Assembly (NCBI GenBank): GCA_023395695.1
Contig: JAEWYJ010000187.1
Location: 1 to 10,194 of the forward strand
DNA from: Bacillota bacterium
GTDB lineage: Bacteria > Bacillota > Clostridia > Oscillospirales > Ruminococcaceae
Direction: 5' to 3'
Length of the DNA: 10,194 nt
In this document: one piece after another, positions 1-6,374 of the stretch
How the letters are laid out: each line of letters opens with the position of its first letter
Position numbering within the stretch: the stretch's first letter is position 1
Made by a program: the position numbers and the translations under genes
Notes under the pieces: generated by a model
What the model saw: only the letters and a program-made list of their open reading frames with translations
Told to the model about the DNA's origin: nothing
Database searches by the model: none

Positions 1-72
1 ATGAGCAATTGGCCTGCAACCAACGTCGCATCTGACCGTGTTGAAAAGCAGCCATATACACCAGTTTTATAA
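1..72 (+). CDS. possible 3' end of a rightward gene, unrecognised
   Basis: Frame 1 is open from the first base to a TAA at 70-72 and reads as a 23-residue tail ending KQPYTPVL. The first codon happens to be ATG, but nothing upstream is visible, so this may be the C-terminus of a gene that enters from the left and converges on tctA. The residue mix looks protein-like and the other two rightward frames hit stops early, but the piece is far too short to identify. It could equally be non-coding sequence downstream of tctA. Confidence 0.2.
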   Translation: MSNWPATNVASDRVEKQPYTPVL

Positions 73-139
73 GCATTTTGCCTCTCCGTGCGCAAAATTC
101 TCCCGCCGTTAATCCGCTTCAGAATTAGCCGGAGCGTTC

Positions 140-1618
140 TCAGCTTAATGCCTTGCGCTTCTGCGCCCGTCTTTGCAGCAGGGGTATCAGCAGCGAAATA
201 CCGATCAGAACTGTAAAAACCAACGAGATAACGGTTGAAAAGAAGGTTCCGTAGCTCCCACCGGACATGAGTAGCGCACGCCGGAAGTTGCTCTCGGCCA
301 TAGGGCCAAGAATAAGACCCAGTACCGCCGGTGAGGCCGAAACCTCAAGCTTTTGTAAAAAGTAGCCCACAATGCCGAAAAACAGCATAACCCCAACATC
401 AAAAAAGTTATTGGCCATGGCGTAAGAGCCTACCACGCAGAGCAAAAAGATGGCCGGCACCAGAATGGGCTTGGGAATTGACAGCACCTTGGTAAACAAA
501 CGGATGCAGGAAAGCCCCAAAAGCACCATACAGCAGTTTGCCACAAAAGAGCCTAAAAAGATGGTATACACCAGCAGCGCATTATCCCTGAAGAGCAGAG
601 GGCCGGGTTGCAGCCCCTGCACCGTAAGCGCGCCGATCATAATAGCGGCCACCGCATCCCCCGGCACCCCCAGCGTCAGCATAGGAATCATCGCGCCGCC
701 GGTAACGCCGTTATTGGCAGATTCCGGCGCAATAATGCCCTCCGGTAAGCCGGTGCCAAAGCGTTCCGGATGCTTGGAAAGGTTTTTAACCTGCCCATAG
801 GAAACAAAAGCGGCAATATCCGCCCCCGCACCGGGAATAATGCCGATAAAAGTACCCACCGTTCCAAAAATGGGCGCCAGCTTGGCCATCAGCTTCCAGT
901 CGGATTTTGGAGGAATAATATTATTCACCTTTGCATTGACAACGCTTTTTTCTTTGATGGTTTCCAGGCTTTCAAAGGCCTGGGACATGGCAAAAAGCCC
1001 AATCATAACCGGTATGTAGTTGATACCGCTGAGCAAATTGGCGTTGTTATAGGTAAAGCGGGTATATCCGCTGATATTGTCAATGCCAATGCAGGCCAGC
1101 AAAATACCCATGCAGCCGCAGATAATGCCTTTTGACAGCAGCTTGCTTGAGATGCTGGCAATAATGCAAAGGCCAAAAACCGCCAGCATAAAAAATTCCG
1201 GCGCAGAAAAGCGCAGGGCCAGCTTGGCCAGCTGAGGCGATATCAACACCAGAAAAATGCAGCTGACAACGCCCCCGATAAAGGACGAGATGGTAGACAG
1301 CCCCAGTGCGCGCCCCGCTTCGCCCCGCTTTGAAAATTCGTAGCCGTCCAGCACGGTGGCGGCGGCGGCGGGCGTTCCGGGCGTGCGTAGCAAAATAGCG
1401 GATATTGAGCCGCCATAAATAGCGCCCACATACACCCCCACCAAAAGCAGAATGCTGGGCGCAGCCTCCATGCCAAAGGTCAGGGGCAGCACCAGCGCCA
1501 CACCCATGGTGGCGGTCAGCCCGGGCAGACACCCGATACACATTCCGGCCGCGACTCCTAAAAAGATGAACAGGATGATCTGAGGATTAAACACCGCGGC
1601 AAATATCTCGGTTAACAT
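140..1618 (-). CDS. tctA: tripartite tricarboxylate transporter, large permease subunit (TctA family)
   Basis: This is the main membrane component of a TTT-type secondary transporter, which takes up a carboxylate using an ion gradient after a binding protein delivers it. The 492-residue length is typical of TctA, and the protein is hydrophobic throughout with about a dozen membrane segments. Family hallmarks are visible in both halves: the LPGLTATMG loop near residues 31-39 and RTPGTPAAAATVLDGY near 78-93, then the matching IIPGAGADIAAF near 260-271, APESANNG at 297-304 and GVPGD at 317-321. These reflect the internal duplication of the family. The ATG start has a GGGAGGAG site eight bases upstream. 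It is the last gene of a tctC-tctB-tctA series, 29 bp after tctB. No convincing terminator was found after its TGA. The family is certain; the substrate cannot be read from the sequence. Confidence 0.95.
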   Translation of the reverse strand: MLTEIFAAVFNPQIILFIFLGVAAGMCIGCLPGLTATMGVALVLPLTFGMEAAPSILLLVGVYVGAIYGGSISAILLRTPGTPAAAATVLDGYEFSKRGEAGRALGLSTISSFIGGVVSCIFLVLISPQLAKLALRFSAPEFFMLAVFGLCIIASISSKLLSKGIICGCMGILLACIGIDNISGYTRFTYNNANLLSGINYIPVMIGLFAMSQAFESLETIKEKSVVNAKVNNIIPPKSDWKLMAKLAPIFGTVGTFIGIIPGAGADIAAFVSYGQVKNLSKHPERFGTGLPEGIIAPESANNGVTGGAMIPMLTLGVPGDAVAAIMIGALTVQGLQPGPLLFRDNALLVYTIFLGSFVANCCMVLLGLSCIRLFTKVLSIPKPILVPAIFLLCVVGSYAMANNFFDVGVMLFFGIVGYFLQKLEVSASPAVLGLILGPMAESNFRRALLMSGGSYGTFFSTVISLVFTVLIGISLLIPLLQRRAQKRKALS

Positions 1619-1647
1619 ATGGTTTTCTCCTCCCTATTTTTAGCGCT

Positions 1648-2100
1648 CTAAAACAGCAGGCCAAACCGCAGCGGCACATGCAGCACCTCGCTGAAAAGGC
1701 CAAAAACAATACCGGTTAAAAAGGCGGAAACCACAGCGCAAACCCAATAACGGTAATTGCCAAACCATTTAATTAAACCAAACAGCAGCAGAAAGCTGGC
1801 GATGCAAAACCCAATCTGTGGCATTAGAATAAGATAAAGAACGAGAATAGCCATACAGAGATAAACCCGCCTGTGCCCTTCGGAGCGCAACCCCAACGGC
1901 ACATCCTCCGCGGACGTCATGCGCAGTGTGGAGAGCACCAAACTGGCCGACGCCACAATCATCAGTACCGCAATCATAATGGGAACCATTCCCGGGCCGG
2001 GAATACCTGCGCGACCCCGGGGAAACGACAGGCTCTGGACAATGACAAAAAGGCCCAGAAGCGAAAATACACCGGCTATGATAAAATTTCCTTTTTTCAA
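1648..2100 (-). CDS. tctB: tripartite tricarboxylate transporter, small membrane subunit (TctB family)
   Basis: This is the small, poorly conserved membrane partner of TctA. With the chosen start it is 150 residues long, normal for TctB, and has about four hydrophobic segments: near residues 7-22, 36-57, 76-95 and a long region from about 98 to 140. The GIPGPGMVPIMIA stretch near 32-44 after the first segment corresponds to the GPGxxP signature of TctB. The reading frame extends to another TTG at 2124, but the TTG at 2100 is preferred because a GAGGGAGGGG site lies five bases before it and would fall inside the coding region of the longer form. It sits between tctC and tctA, and a strong hairpin lies between it and tctC. 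The family call rests on size, topology, this motif and the gene order. Confidence 0.9.
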   Translation of the reverse strand: MKKGNFIIAGVFSLLGLFVIVQSLSFPRGRAGIPGPGMVPIMIAVLMIVASASLVLSTLRMTSAEDVPLGLRSEGHRRVYLCMAILVLYLILMPQIGFCIASFLLLFGLIKWFGNYRYWVCAVVSAFLTGIVFGLFSEVLHVPLRFGLLF

Positions 2101-2141
2101 ACAGACCCCTCCCTCTGGCAACAAGTGCGATTGATTTGGGC

Positions 2142-2180
2142 AAGGGAAGGAAGACGCATTTGCTACGCCTTCCTTCCCTT
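2142..2180 (-). repeat. 12-bp perfect stem-loop between tctC and tctB
   Basis: The arms AAGGGAAGGAAG (2142-2153) and CTTCCTTCCCTT (2169-2180) pair perfectly over 12 bp around a 15-base loop. On the leftward transcript no U-run follows, so this is not a classic intrinsic terminator. It is better explained as a 3' stabilising or processing hairpin that lets the binding-protein message accumulate above the two membrane-protein messages, a known arrangement in binding-protein-dependent transport operons. The role is inferred; the stem is directly visible. Confidence 0.65.
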
Positions 2181-2199
2181 ATAAATACAGAAGTCTTCG

Positions 2200-2214
2200 A
2201 CCGGCAAAGCCGGT
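2200..2214 (-). repeat. short GC-rich hairpin just after tctC stop
   Basis: ACCGGC and GCCGGT pair perfectly around an AAA loop, eight bases beyond the tctC stop codon on the leftward transcript. There is no T-run after it. Together with the larger hairpin at 2142-2180 it makes a double-hairpin 3' end for the tctC message, compatible with partial termination or protection from 3' exonucleases. Confidence 0.4.
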
Positions 2215-2222
2215 GTGGTCTG

Positions 2223-3236
2223 TTAAAGACCCAGAGAAGCAATCAAATCCTTATAAAATCCGTTGTCGGCAGCAAGCTTCTTGCCGAAATCGGCGCTATT
2301 GAGCAGCTCGATGATATTGTTGGAATCCTTCATAAAGGTTTTAAAGCTGTCCTTATTAACGCCGGCGGTAAAAATCTCTTCCAGCCAGCTTACAACCTCG
2401 GCAGGGGTATCCTTGGGCACGCCAAGACCTCTCCATGTGCCAACCGCCACATCGTAGCCCAGCTCTTTTGCGGTGGGGATGTCGGGGATTTCGGAAATGC
2501 GGTCAGGCGCCAGAACTGCCAGTACCTTAAGCTCGCCGGCGGCCACCTGTGCGGAAACCTCGGCGTAGCTGACCGAAACAGCGTCAATATGCCCGCCCAG
2601 CAGAGACGTAATCGCAGGTGCAGCACCCTCAAAGGGCACATGGACAAACTCGACGTCTGCGGCCTTGCCCAGACCGGCGGCAGCCAGATGCCAGATAGCG
2701 CCCACGCCGGAGTTGCCGATTTGCAGCTGCTTGGTTTTAGCGTCCGCAATCAAATCCTCAAGGCTGTTGTAGGGGGAATCTGCCTTAACAGTGATGGCGC
2801 TGTAAGCCGAGTTGACCATGAGCAGAGGGGTAAACTTGTCGTAGTAGATATCGCCGCCGGTACCGGTATGGGGCAGCGTTACCAGCTCAACCGTAATCAT
2901 GGTGATGATGTTACCGTCAGGCTTGGCATTTTGGCCATAGGACATGCCGACAGCGCCACCGCCGCCGGTGCGGTTTTCAACCGCTATCCCTTTGGGGAAC
3001 TGATCCTTGACATTATCCACCAACGCACGGGCAACAAGGTCGGTGCCGCCGCCTGCGCCATAAGGGACAATGACCGTGACCGGAGATTTGGGATAATCTA
3101 ATGCCGGCGCCTGACCGGCGCTTGAGCCTGCCGGCGCATTGCCGGAGGATGACGACGCAGGAGCACCTGCGCCACAACCGGCCAAAAGGGTTAAAACCAT
3201 CAGAGAAGCAACTAGCATTGACATTAGTTTTTTCAT
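2223..3236 (-). CDS. tctC: TTT-family substrate-binding lipoprotein (TctC/Bug family)
   Basis: This 337-residue protein is the extracytoplasmic solute receptor of the transporter. It starts with a lipoprotein signal peptide (MKKLMSMLVASL, hydrophobic core) ending in the lipobox LAGC with the lipid-bearing Cys at position 21, followed by a Ser/Gly/Ala-rich linker to about residue 45, as expected for a receptor tethered to a Gram-positive membrane. The mature domain shows TctC/Bug landmarks: PVTVIVPYGAGGGTDLVAR near 52-70, ENRTGGGGAVG near 86-96, and a late MxxxWRGLGVPKDTP-type segment. The ATG has a GGAGA site eight bases upstream. It is the first gene of the transporter set, separated by 255 bp from the kinase gene, and probably has its own promoter there. 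Bug receptors bind many carboxylates, so the ligand cannot be assigned from sequence. The neighbouring KDG kinase suggests a sugar acid. Confidence 0.93.
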   Translation of the reverse strand: MKKLMSMLVASLMVLTLLAGCGAGAPASSSSGNAPAGSSAGQAPALDYPKSPVTVIVPYGAGGGTDLVARALVDNVKDQFPKGIAVENRTGGGGAVGMSYGQNAKPDGNIITMITVELVTLPHTGTGGDIYYDKFTPLLMVNSAYSAITVKADSPYNSLEDLIADAKTKQLQIGNSGVGAIWHLAAAGLGKAADVEFVHVPFEGAAPAITSLLGGHIDAVSVSYAEVSAQVAAGELKVLAVLAPDRISEIPDIPTAKELGYDVAVGTWRGLGVPKDTPAEVVSWLEEIFTAGVNKDSFKTFMKDSNNIIELLNSADFGKKLAADNGFYKDLIASLGL

Positions 3237-3257
3237 GATCTGTTCTCCTTTTTTACT

Positions 3258-3286
3258 TTTATAGTCCTACCGCCAGAAAAACGAAA
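3258..3286 (-). promoter_or_regulatory. candidate tctC promoter close to the start
   Basis: On the leftward strand a TTTCGT element is followed after 17 bases by TATAAA. Transcription would begin about 15 bases before the tctC ATG, just upstream of its GGAGA site. The -10 element is good and the -35 element is weak, so activator help or the alternative TATAAT at 3378-3383 are both possible. Confidence 0.35.
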
Positions 3287-3295
3287 CAGGCCTTG

Positions 3296-3308
3296 GGAAA
3301 ACTGTTTT
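3296..3308. promoter_or_regulatory. candidate operator, variant of the iclR-promoter palindrome
   Basis: The 13-mer GGAAAACTGTTTT matches GGAACACTGTTCC from the iclR promoter at 10 of 13 positions and contains its own palindrome AAAAC-T-GTTTT. It lies about ten bases upstream of the candidate -35 element of tctC. It is proposed as a second binding site for the local IclR-family regulator. The similarity is visible; the function is inferred. Confidence 0.4.
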
Positions 3309-3361
3309 GTGACTGATAAGGCGTCTGGGTTTTCTATTGGTTTGACTCTATTGCACACGCC

Positions 3362-3405
3362 TATAAAACGTAACGCTATTATAGTCGACAAGCTTAAAAA
3401 ACGTA
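3362..3405 (-). promoter_or_regulatory. perfect TATAAT -10 box between TACGTTTT direct repeats, upstream of tctC
   Basis: On the leftward strand a consensus TATAAT lies at 3378-3383. It is bracketed by two direct copies of TACGTTTT(T)TA/TACGTTTTATA whose CGTA cores are 33 bp apart, three helical turns. No good -35 box is placed 16-18 bp upstream of the TATAAT, which is what an activator-dependent promoter would look like. Chance A/T-rich similarity cannot be excluded. Confidence 0.35.
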
Positions 3406-3427
3406 CTGCCTTGGCGGCCTATTTACC

Positions 3428-3477
3428 GCGCCGCTGCGGCACCAGCCTATGTGGAGCGGCGCACCGGACACTGCGCC
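3428..3477 (-). repeat. two overlapping, mutually exclusive GC-rich hairpins between kdgK and tctC
   Basis: GCGCCGCT (3428-3435) pairs with AGCGGCGC (3455-3462) around 19 bases. GGCGCA (3458-3463) pairs with TGCGCC (3472-3477) around eight bases. The two stems share 3458-3462, so only one can form at a time. They lie shortly after the kinase stop codon. On the leftward transcript no U-run follows either stem, so termination would be inefficient or Rho-dependent. The overlapping pairs are at least compatible with an attenuation switch. Confidence 0.35.
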
Positions 3478-3491
3478 CTTTTTCAGGGCCG

Positions 3492-4439
3492 CTACCGGTA
3501 AATGATGCGGGTATTCTCGGCAAAGCCGTCAAAGGCCTTGCGGTTGGGCAGCCCCTCGACATCGCCATAGCTAGAAACGGCCATAGCGCCCATAAGCGCC
3601 CCCATATGGCCACAGACCTCAACGCTTCGGCCCTCAATAACGCCGGCCAGAAAACCCGCGTTAAAGGCATCGCCCGCGCCTACGGTGTCCACCACCCGCA
3701 CCTGAACCGGCGGTATCAAAAAGGTGTCGGTTCTGTCGGCAGCCTGCGCGCCCTGCGCCCCCAGCTTCAGGCCGATACGCCCCACGCCCATCGTGCGTAA
3801 GCGGGCAATTATCTCCCGGGGCTGGTCGGTGCCGAGGAGCAGCTCCCCTTCGTCCGCCCCAAGCAATACGATATCACTTTGGGAAAGCAGGGGTAAAAGG
3901 GCAGCCTTGGCGCTTTGAGCACTCCAAAGCTTCAGGCGGATATTCGGGTCAAAGCTGACCAGACAACCCGCCTGCCTGGCAACATGTACCGCATAGGCAA
4001 CCGTCTCGGCACAGCTGTCGCTGAGCGCCGGCGTAATGCCTGAAACGTGTAATATCTTTGCGCGGGCAATATAATGCGGGTCAATATCATCAGGGCAAAG
4101 GCTGCTGCCCGCCGAATCCTTACGATAGTAGAACACACTGGTTTGGCCCTGTGCGTCAAACTGCTTGAACATCAGCCCGGTAGACGCACCCGGGGTTTTT
4201 ACGGCATGCGAAATATCCACCCCTTCGCCCCTGAGCTCGCGCAAAATAAACTCGCCGAATTCGTCCTCGCCTATTTTACCTACCCATCCGCTGGTGTGTC
4301 CCAGCTTTGCCATGCCGATTGCCACATTACTTTCGGCCCCCGCTGTCTTTTTGCCAAAGCTTGAGCAATATCGGATATATCCCTGCTCGTTTGGAATAAA
4401 TGCAACCATCGTTTCGCCGATGGTCACCAGATCCTGCAT
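3492..4439 (-). CDS. kdgK: 2-keto-3-deoxygluconate kinase (PfkB/ribokinase family)
   Basis: The product should phosphorylate 2-keto-3-deoxygluconate to the 6-phosphate (KDPG) with ATP in the cytoplasm, a step in the breakdown of uronic and aldonic acids. With the chosen start it has 315 residues, the normal length for the family. It begins with the GETMVAF substrate-loop region (8-14), then AGAESNVAIGMAKLG (33-47), the first PfkB signature area. It ends with DTVGAGDAF at 251-259, where D257 is the catalytic base and GAG forms the anion hole. The segment YYRKDSAGSSL and the HVSGITPALS stretch are what I associate with KDG kinases rather than ribokinases or fructokinases. ATG 4439 is preferred over the in-frame GTG at 4448 because AGGGGG lies eight bases before it. 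The gene follows iclR by 38 bp and is probably co-transcribed with it. A related sugar-acid or fructose kinase is the alternative. Confidence 0.85.
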   Translation of the reverse strand: MQDLVTIGETMVAFIPNEQGYIRYCSSFGKKTAGAESNVAIGMAKLGHTSGWVGKIGEDEFGEFILRELRGEGVDISHAVKTPGASTGLMFKQFDAQGQTSVFYYRKDSAGSSLCPDDIDPHYIARAKILHVSGITPALSDSCAETVAYAVHVARQAGCLVSFDPNIRLKLWSAQSAKAALLPLLSQSDIVLLGADEGELLLGTDQPREIIARLRTMGVGRIGLKLGAQGAQAADRTDTFLIPPVQVRVVDTVGAGDAFNAGFLAGVIEGRSVEVCGHMGALMGAMAVSSYGDVEGLPNRKAFDGFAENTRIIYR

Positions 4440-4477
4440 GATACGCACCCCCTGCCCTTATGTTGGCCCAAAGGCCG

Positions 4478-5254
4478 TCAGCTGTAATTCCATCTGGCAA
4501 TGTTGCTGGATATAATCGCTTCAATACAAACCTTGGCTTCCAGCATCAGCAGCTTGACCTGGTTTTCTTTTTCAGCGCTGTAACGCAGCACCGGTGTTGC
4601 CACACTCAGCGCCGCCAGATAGCGGGACTGATGACAGATGGGCACCCCGACACAGCAGATATACTGGGTAGATTCCTCCTGCTCATAGGCAAAGCCGGTA
4701 TGACGCACCTCGGCGAGCTGGCGGTTGAGCTCATCAAAGCTGTTAATTGTGTTAGGCGTGACCTGGTGCAGGCCGTTCGGGTAAAGCTGCTTGATCTGCG
4801 CTGGAGAAAACTGGCTCAGCAGCGCCTTTCCGCAGCTGGTGGAATAGGCCGGAAGCTTGCGCCCCGGAGAGGATATCACCTTAATTTTGGTAAAAGAATC
4901 GCTCATGGCCAGATAGAGCATATCGCCGTTATCCAGCGTACCAAAAAACACGGTTTCTTCCACCTTGGCTGCCAGGTTGCGCACCTCCTGCGCAATGGAA
5001 TCTAAAATGTCGTTGGCGCTTATATAGCCTCTGCCCAATACAAAGAGTGCGGCGCCTATATAGTAACGCCTTTCGGTTTCTTTATAATGCAGATAGCCCC
5101 GCTTTACCATCGTTGCCAAAAGAAGATGCAGACTGCCCTTAGGCACCTTGACCAGCCGGGCAATATCCGAAAAGGAGACACCGCTTTCATGCTGGGCGAT
5201 CGTCTCCAGAACGTCAAAAATTCTGGCAGTGGTGTGATGCTCAAGCTCGCTCAA
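4478..5254 (-). CDS. IclR-family transcriptional regulator (KdgR-like by context)
   Basis: The product is a DNA-binding repressor or activator of the IclR family, 258 residues with the chosen start, a typical length. A winged helix-turn-helix occupies about residues 8-65; the recognition region is SFSDIARLVKVPKGSLHLLLATM, here split as SFSDIARLVK and VPKGSLHLLL. The effector domain follows from about 75 to 250, with PGRKLPAYSTSCGKALL and the late GFAYEQEES...CVGVPI segment characteristic of the family's ligand pocket. TTG 5254 is chosen because GAGAGGGGGG lies five bases before it and because a GTG at 5290 would fall almost on the predicted transcription start. Placed just before a KDG kinase, it resembles KdgR, an IclR-family regulator that responds to KDG in enterobacteria, but the ligand here is inferred. 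A palindrome over its own promoter suggests autoregulation. Confidence 0.92.
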   Translation of the reverse strand: MSELEHHTTARIFDVLETIAQHESGVSFSDIARLVKVPKGSLHLLLATMVKRGYLHYKETERRYYIGAALFVLGRGYISANDILDSIAQEVRNLAAKVEETVFFGTLDNGDMLYLAMSDSFTKIKVISSPGRKLPAYSTSCGKALLSQFSPAQIKQLYPNGLHQVTPNTINSFDELNRQLAEVRHTGFAYEQEESTQYICCVGVPICHQSRYLAALSVATPVLRYSAEKENQVKLLMLEAKVCIEAIISSNIARWNYS

Positions 5255-5283
5255 AACTGCCCCCCCTCTCCCGTACGGTTTTC

Positions 5284-5296
5284 GGAACACTGTTCC
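5284..5296. promoter_or_regulatory. perfect 13-bp palindrome on the iclR transcription start (operator candidate)
   Basis: GGAACA-C-TGTTCC is a perfect inverted repeat with a one-base centre. It begins five bases downstream of the -10 box of the iclR promoter and so covers the expected start point, a position that would block polymerase when bound. IclR-family operators are commonly short palindromes of this kind, and its form resembles the GAAACA/TGTTTC core of enterobacterial KdgR sites. A diverged copy is at 3296-3308. Confidence 0.65.
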
Positions 5297-5301
5297 TTTT
5301 G

Positions 5302-5330
5302 ATTTTAATATGAATATTTTCCAATTTCAA
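5302..5330 (-). promoter_or_regulatory. sigma-A-type promoter of iclR
   Basis: On the leftward strand TTGAAA and TAAAAT are separated by exactly 17 bases, each matching the consensus at five of six positions. Transcription would start near 5295, giving a leader of about 40 bases before the TTG start. The -35 element overlaps a second palindrome, CCAATT-TC-AATTGG (5321-5334). Confidence 0.75.
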
Positions 5331-5534
5331 TTGGCAATCACTACGAGCTTTTTACGTAAATATTGTATAGAAATGGATTAATTTTTCTCATTTTTTTGTT
5401 TTTTTCGCATAAACGTTCAAAATCCGCTCTTCGTTCTTATATAGGAACGAATTAATGGCGCCCCAAGCGCTTTTTCATGATAGCAAACAGTATCGGCCAA
5501 CAAGACCATTAAATGGCCCTGTTACGCCATAAAT
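5331..5534. other. A/T-rich intergenic stretch with an inverted repeat, no gene seen
   Basis: No reading frame with a ribosome binding site was found. Long T-runs occur at 5390-5405. An inverted repeat TTCGTTC-N8-GAACGAA lies at 5430-5451; its half-sites contain the same GTTC/GAAC bases as the iclR operator but with different spacing. Weaker short repeats such as GGCCA/TGGCC around 5494-5518 are present. The stretch separates the IclR/KDG locus from the phospholipid gene. Confidence 0.4.
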
Positions 5535-5569
5535 ATTAAAAGCGCTTCGGAAAACCTGTTCCTAAGCGC
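5535..5569 (-). terminator. intrinsic terminator of the CDP-alcohol phosphatidyltransferase gene
   Basis: GCGCTTCGGAA (5542-5552) and TTCCTAAGCGC (5559-5569) form an 11-bp stem with one mismatch and a six-base loop. Reading leftward, the stem is followed immediately by TTTTAATATTT, the expected U-rich tail. It begins 32 bases after the stop codon of the gene ending at 5602. Confidence 0.75.
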
Positions 5570-5601
5570 CTTTACAGAGCGGTATGCAGCAGCATACAAA
5601 T

Positions 5602-6138
5602 TTATATATTCAAAATGCTTTTTACATTTAAGTCGCAGTGACTGGATTTGATATTAATAGCCAGTTCCTCAGCGGCGGATAGAATGGCCAGCACACAAAT
5701 GACGCCACACAAAAAGCGAAAGCTTGCCGATAACATAAAATAGGCGGAGGCAAATAAAGCAGCTCCTGTCGCCTTATTTAAATAAGTGTGCAGTGAAACG
5801 AAGCAATGGTATTTTATCCATCCGGTAAGATAAGCAAAAACCCGAATAGCTGCAATAAAGGGAATGGCCCATAGAACTGCTTTTGGAACCAGACCAAGTA
5901 AAACCGGCCACAGCCTGAGCATGACCACAAACAGAAAAGCCATGTCCGCAATGCTGTCTAAAACAGCTCCGCTTTTGCTGGCCGTATGGGTATGACGCGC
6001 GATCATTCCGTCAAGCATGTCGGTAACGCCACAGCAGGTATATAAAATATAGAATTGGGCTGAGAGCGGCGTTGAAAAAATGAGGATAGCTGACAGAATA
6101 ATTCTGGCAGAGGTCACGACGTTGGCAATATATTTTAT
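5602..6138 (-). CDS. CDP-alcohol phosphatidyltransferase family membrane enzyme
   Basis: The enzyme transfers a phosphatidyl group from CDP-diacylglycerol to an alcohol acceptor in the membrane, as in phosphatidylglycerophosphate, phosphatidylserine or inositol-phosphate lipid synthesis. The full family signature D-x2-DG-x2-AR-x8-G-x3-D-x3-D is present: DMLDGMIAR followed by GAVLDSIAD, near residues 40-65 of the 178-residue product, including all metal- and CDP-binding aspartates. Hydrophobic segments surround it and continue to the C-terminus. A GGGAGG site lies ten bases before an ATA codon at 6138, and from there the product reads IKYIANVVTSARI, the usual opening of clostridial homologues (MKYIAN-type). 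The only in-frame canonical-type start upstream, TTG 6156, would have this site inside the coding region and none before it. The gene stands alone with its own terminator. The acceptor alcohol cannot be told; PgsA-like is the default guess. Confidence 0.85.
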   Translation of the reverse strand: MKYIANVVTSARIILSAILIFSTPLSAQFYILYTCCGVTDMLDGMIARHTHTASKSGAVLDSIADMAFLFVVMLRLWPVLLGLVPKAVLWAIPFIAAIRVFAYLTGWIKYHCFVSLHTYLNKATGAALFASAYFMLSASFRFLCGVICVLAILSAAEELAINIKSSHCDLNVKSILNI

Positions 6139-6374
6139 AAGCGCTTCGCCTCCCAAGTGTTTTTGTCTGTCTGCAACGACGGTGGCACGAAATATTGCGG
6201 CATTATTGGAACAAACACGATAAATAGCGTGCGGATTTTTGTAACAGCGCCAAACTCGGATCTAAGAAAAACGGATGCCCGACAGAATTAAACATCATGC
6301 CCCAATAGCGCTTATCCTCGTTCTATAAATAATTGGTTTTAAAAGTTAACAAACAACAGCAGGTTTGCAGCGCC
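6139..6374. other. spacer between the DUF4280 gene and the phosphatidyltransferase gene
   Basis: No convincing gene is present. A weak leftward promoter candidate, TTGTTA and TTTATA with 17 bases between them, lies at about 6326-6354 and could serve the phosphatidyltransferase, giving a leader of roughly 180 bases. No clear terminator follows the DUF4280 stop codon. Confidence 0.3.

Noticed and set aside
1080..1541. A 153-residue leftward frame inside tctA in another register
   Set aside because: It is a shadow of tctA: arginine- and cysteine-rich composition, no start signal, and overlap with conserved TctA motifs.
2136..3101. A 321-residue rightward open frame opposite tctC
   Set aside because: It lies wholly antisense to a clear TctC lipoprotein, has no ribosome binding site or family likeness, and its openness follows from the GC-biased codon positions of tctC.
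3458..3483. A rightward hairpin followed by five T, as a terminator
   Set aside because: No rightward gene ends here; the stem is only six base pairs and the T-run is part of the kinase 3' flank. It is kept only as part of the overlapping hairpins.
5466..6146. Three AAGCGCTT palindromes resembling the core of CcpA cre sites (5466-5473, 5540-5547, 6139-6146)
   Set aside because: None has the outer TG...CA bases of a good cre site; the second is explained by the terminator stem and the third lies in the translation-start region.
6203..6298. A 31-residue leftward open frame (starts MMFNSVGHP) before the phosphatidyltransferase gene
   Set aside because: GGGG only four bases from the second ATG is a poor site, there is no recognisable family, and a frame of this length is expected by chance.
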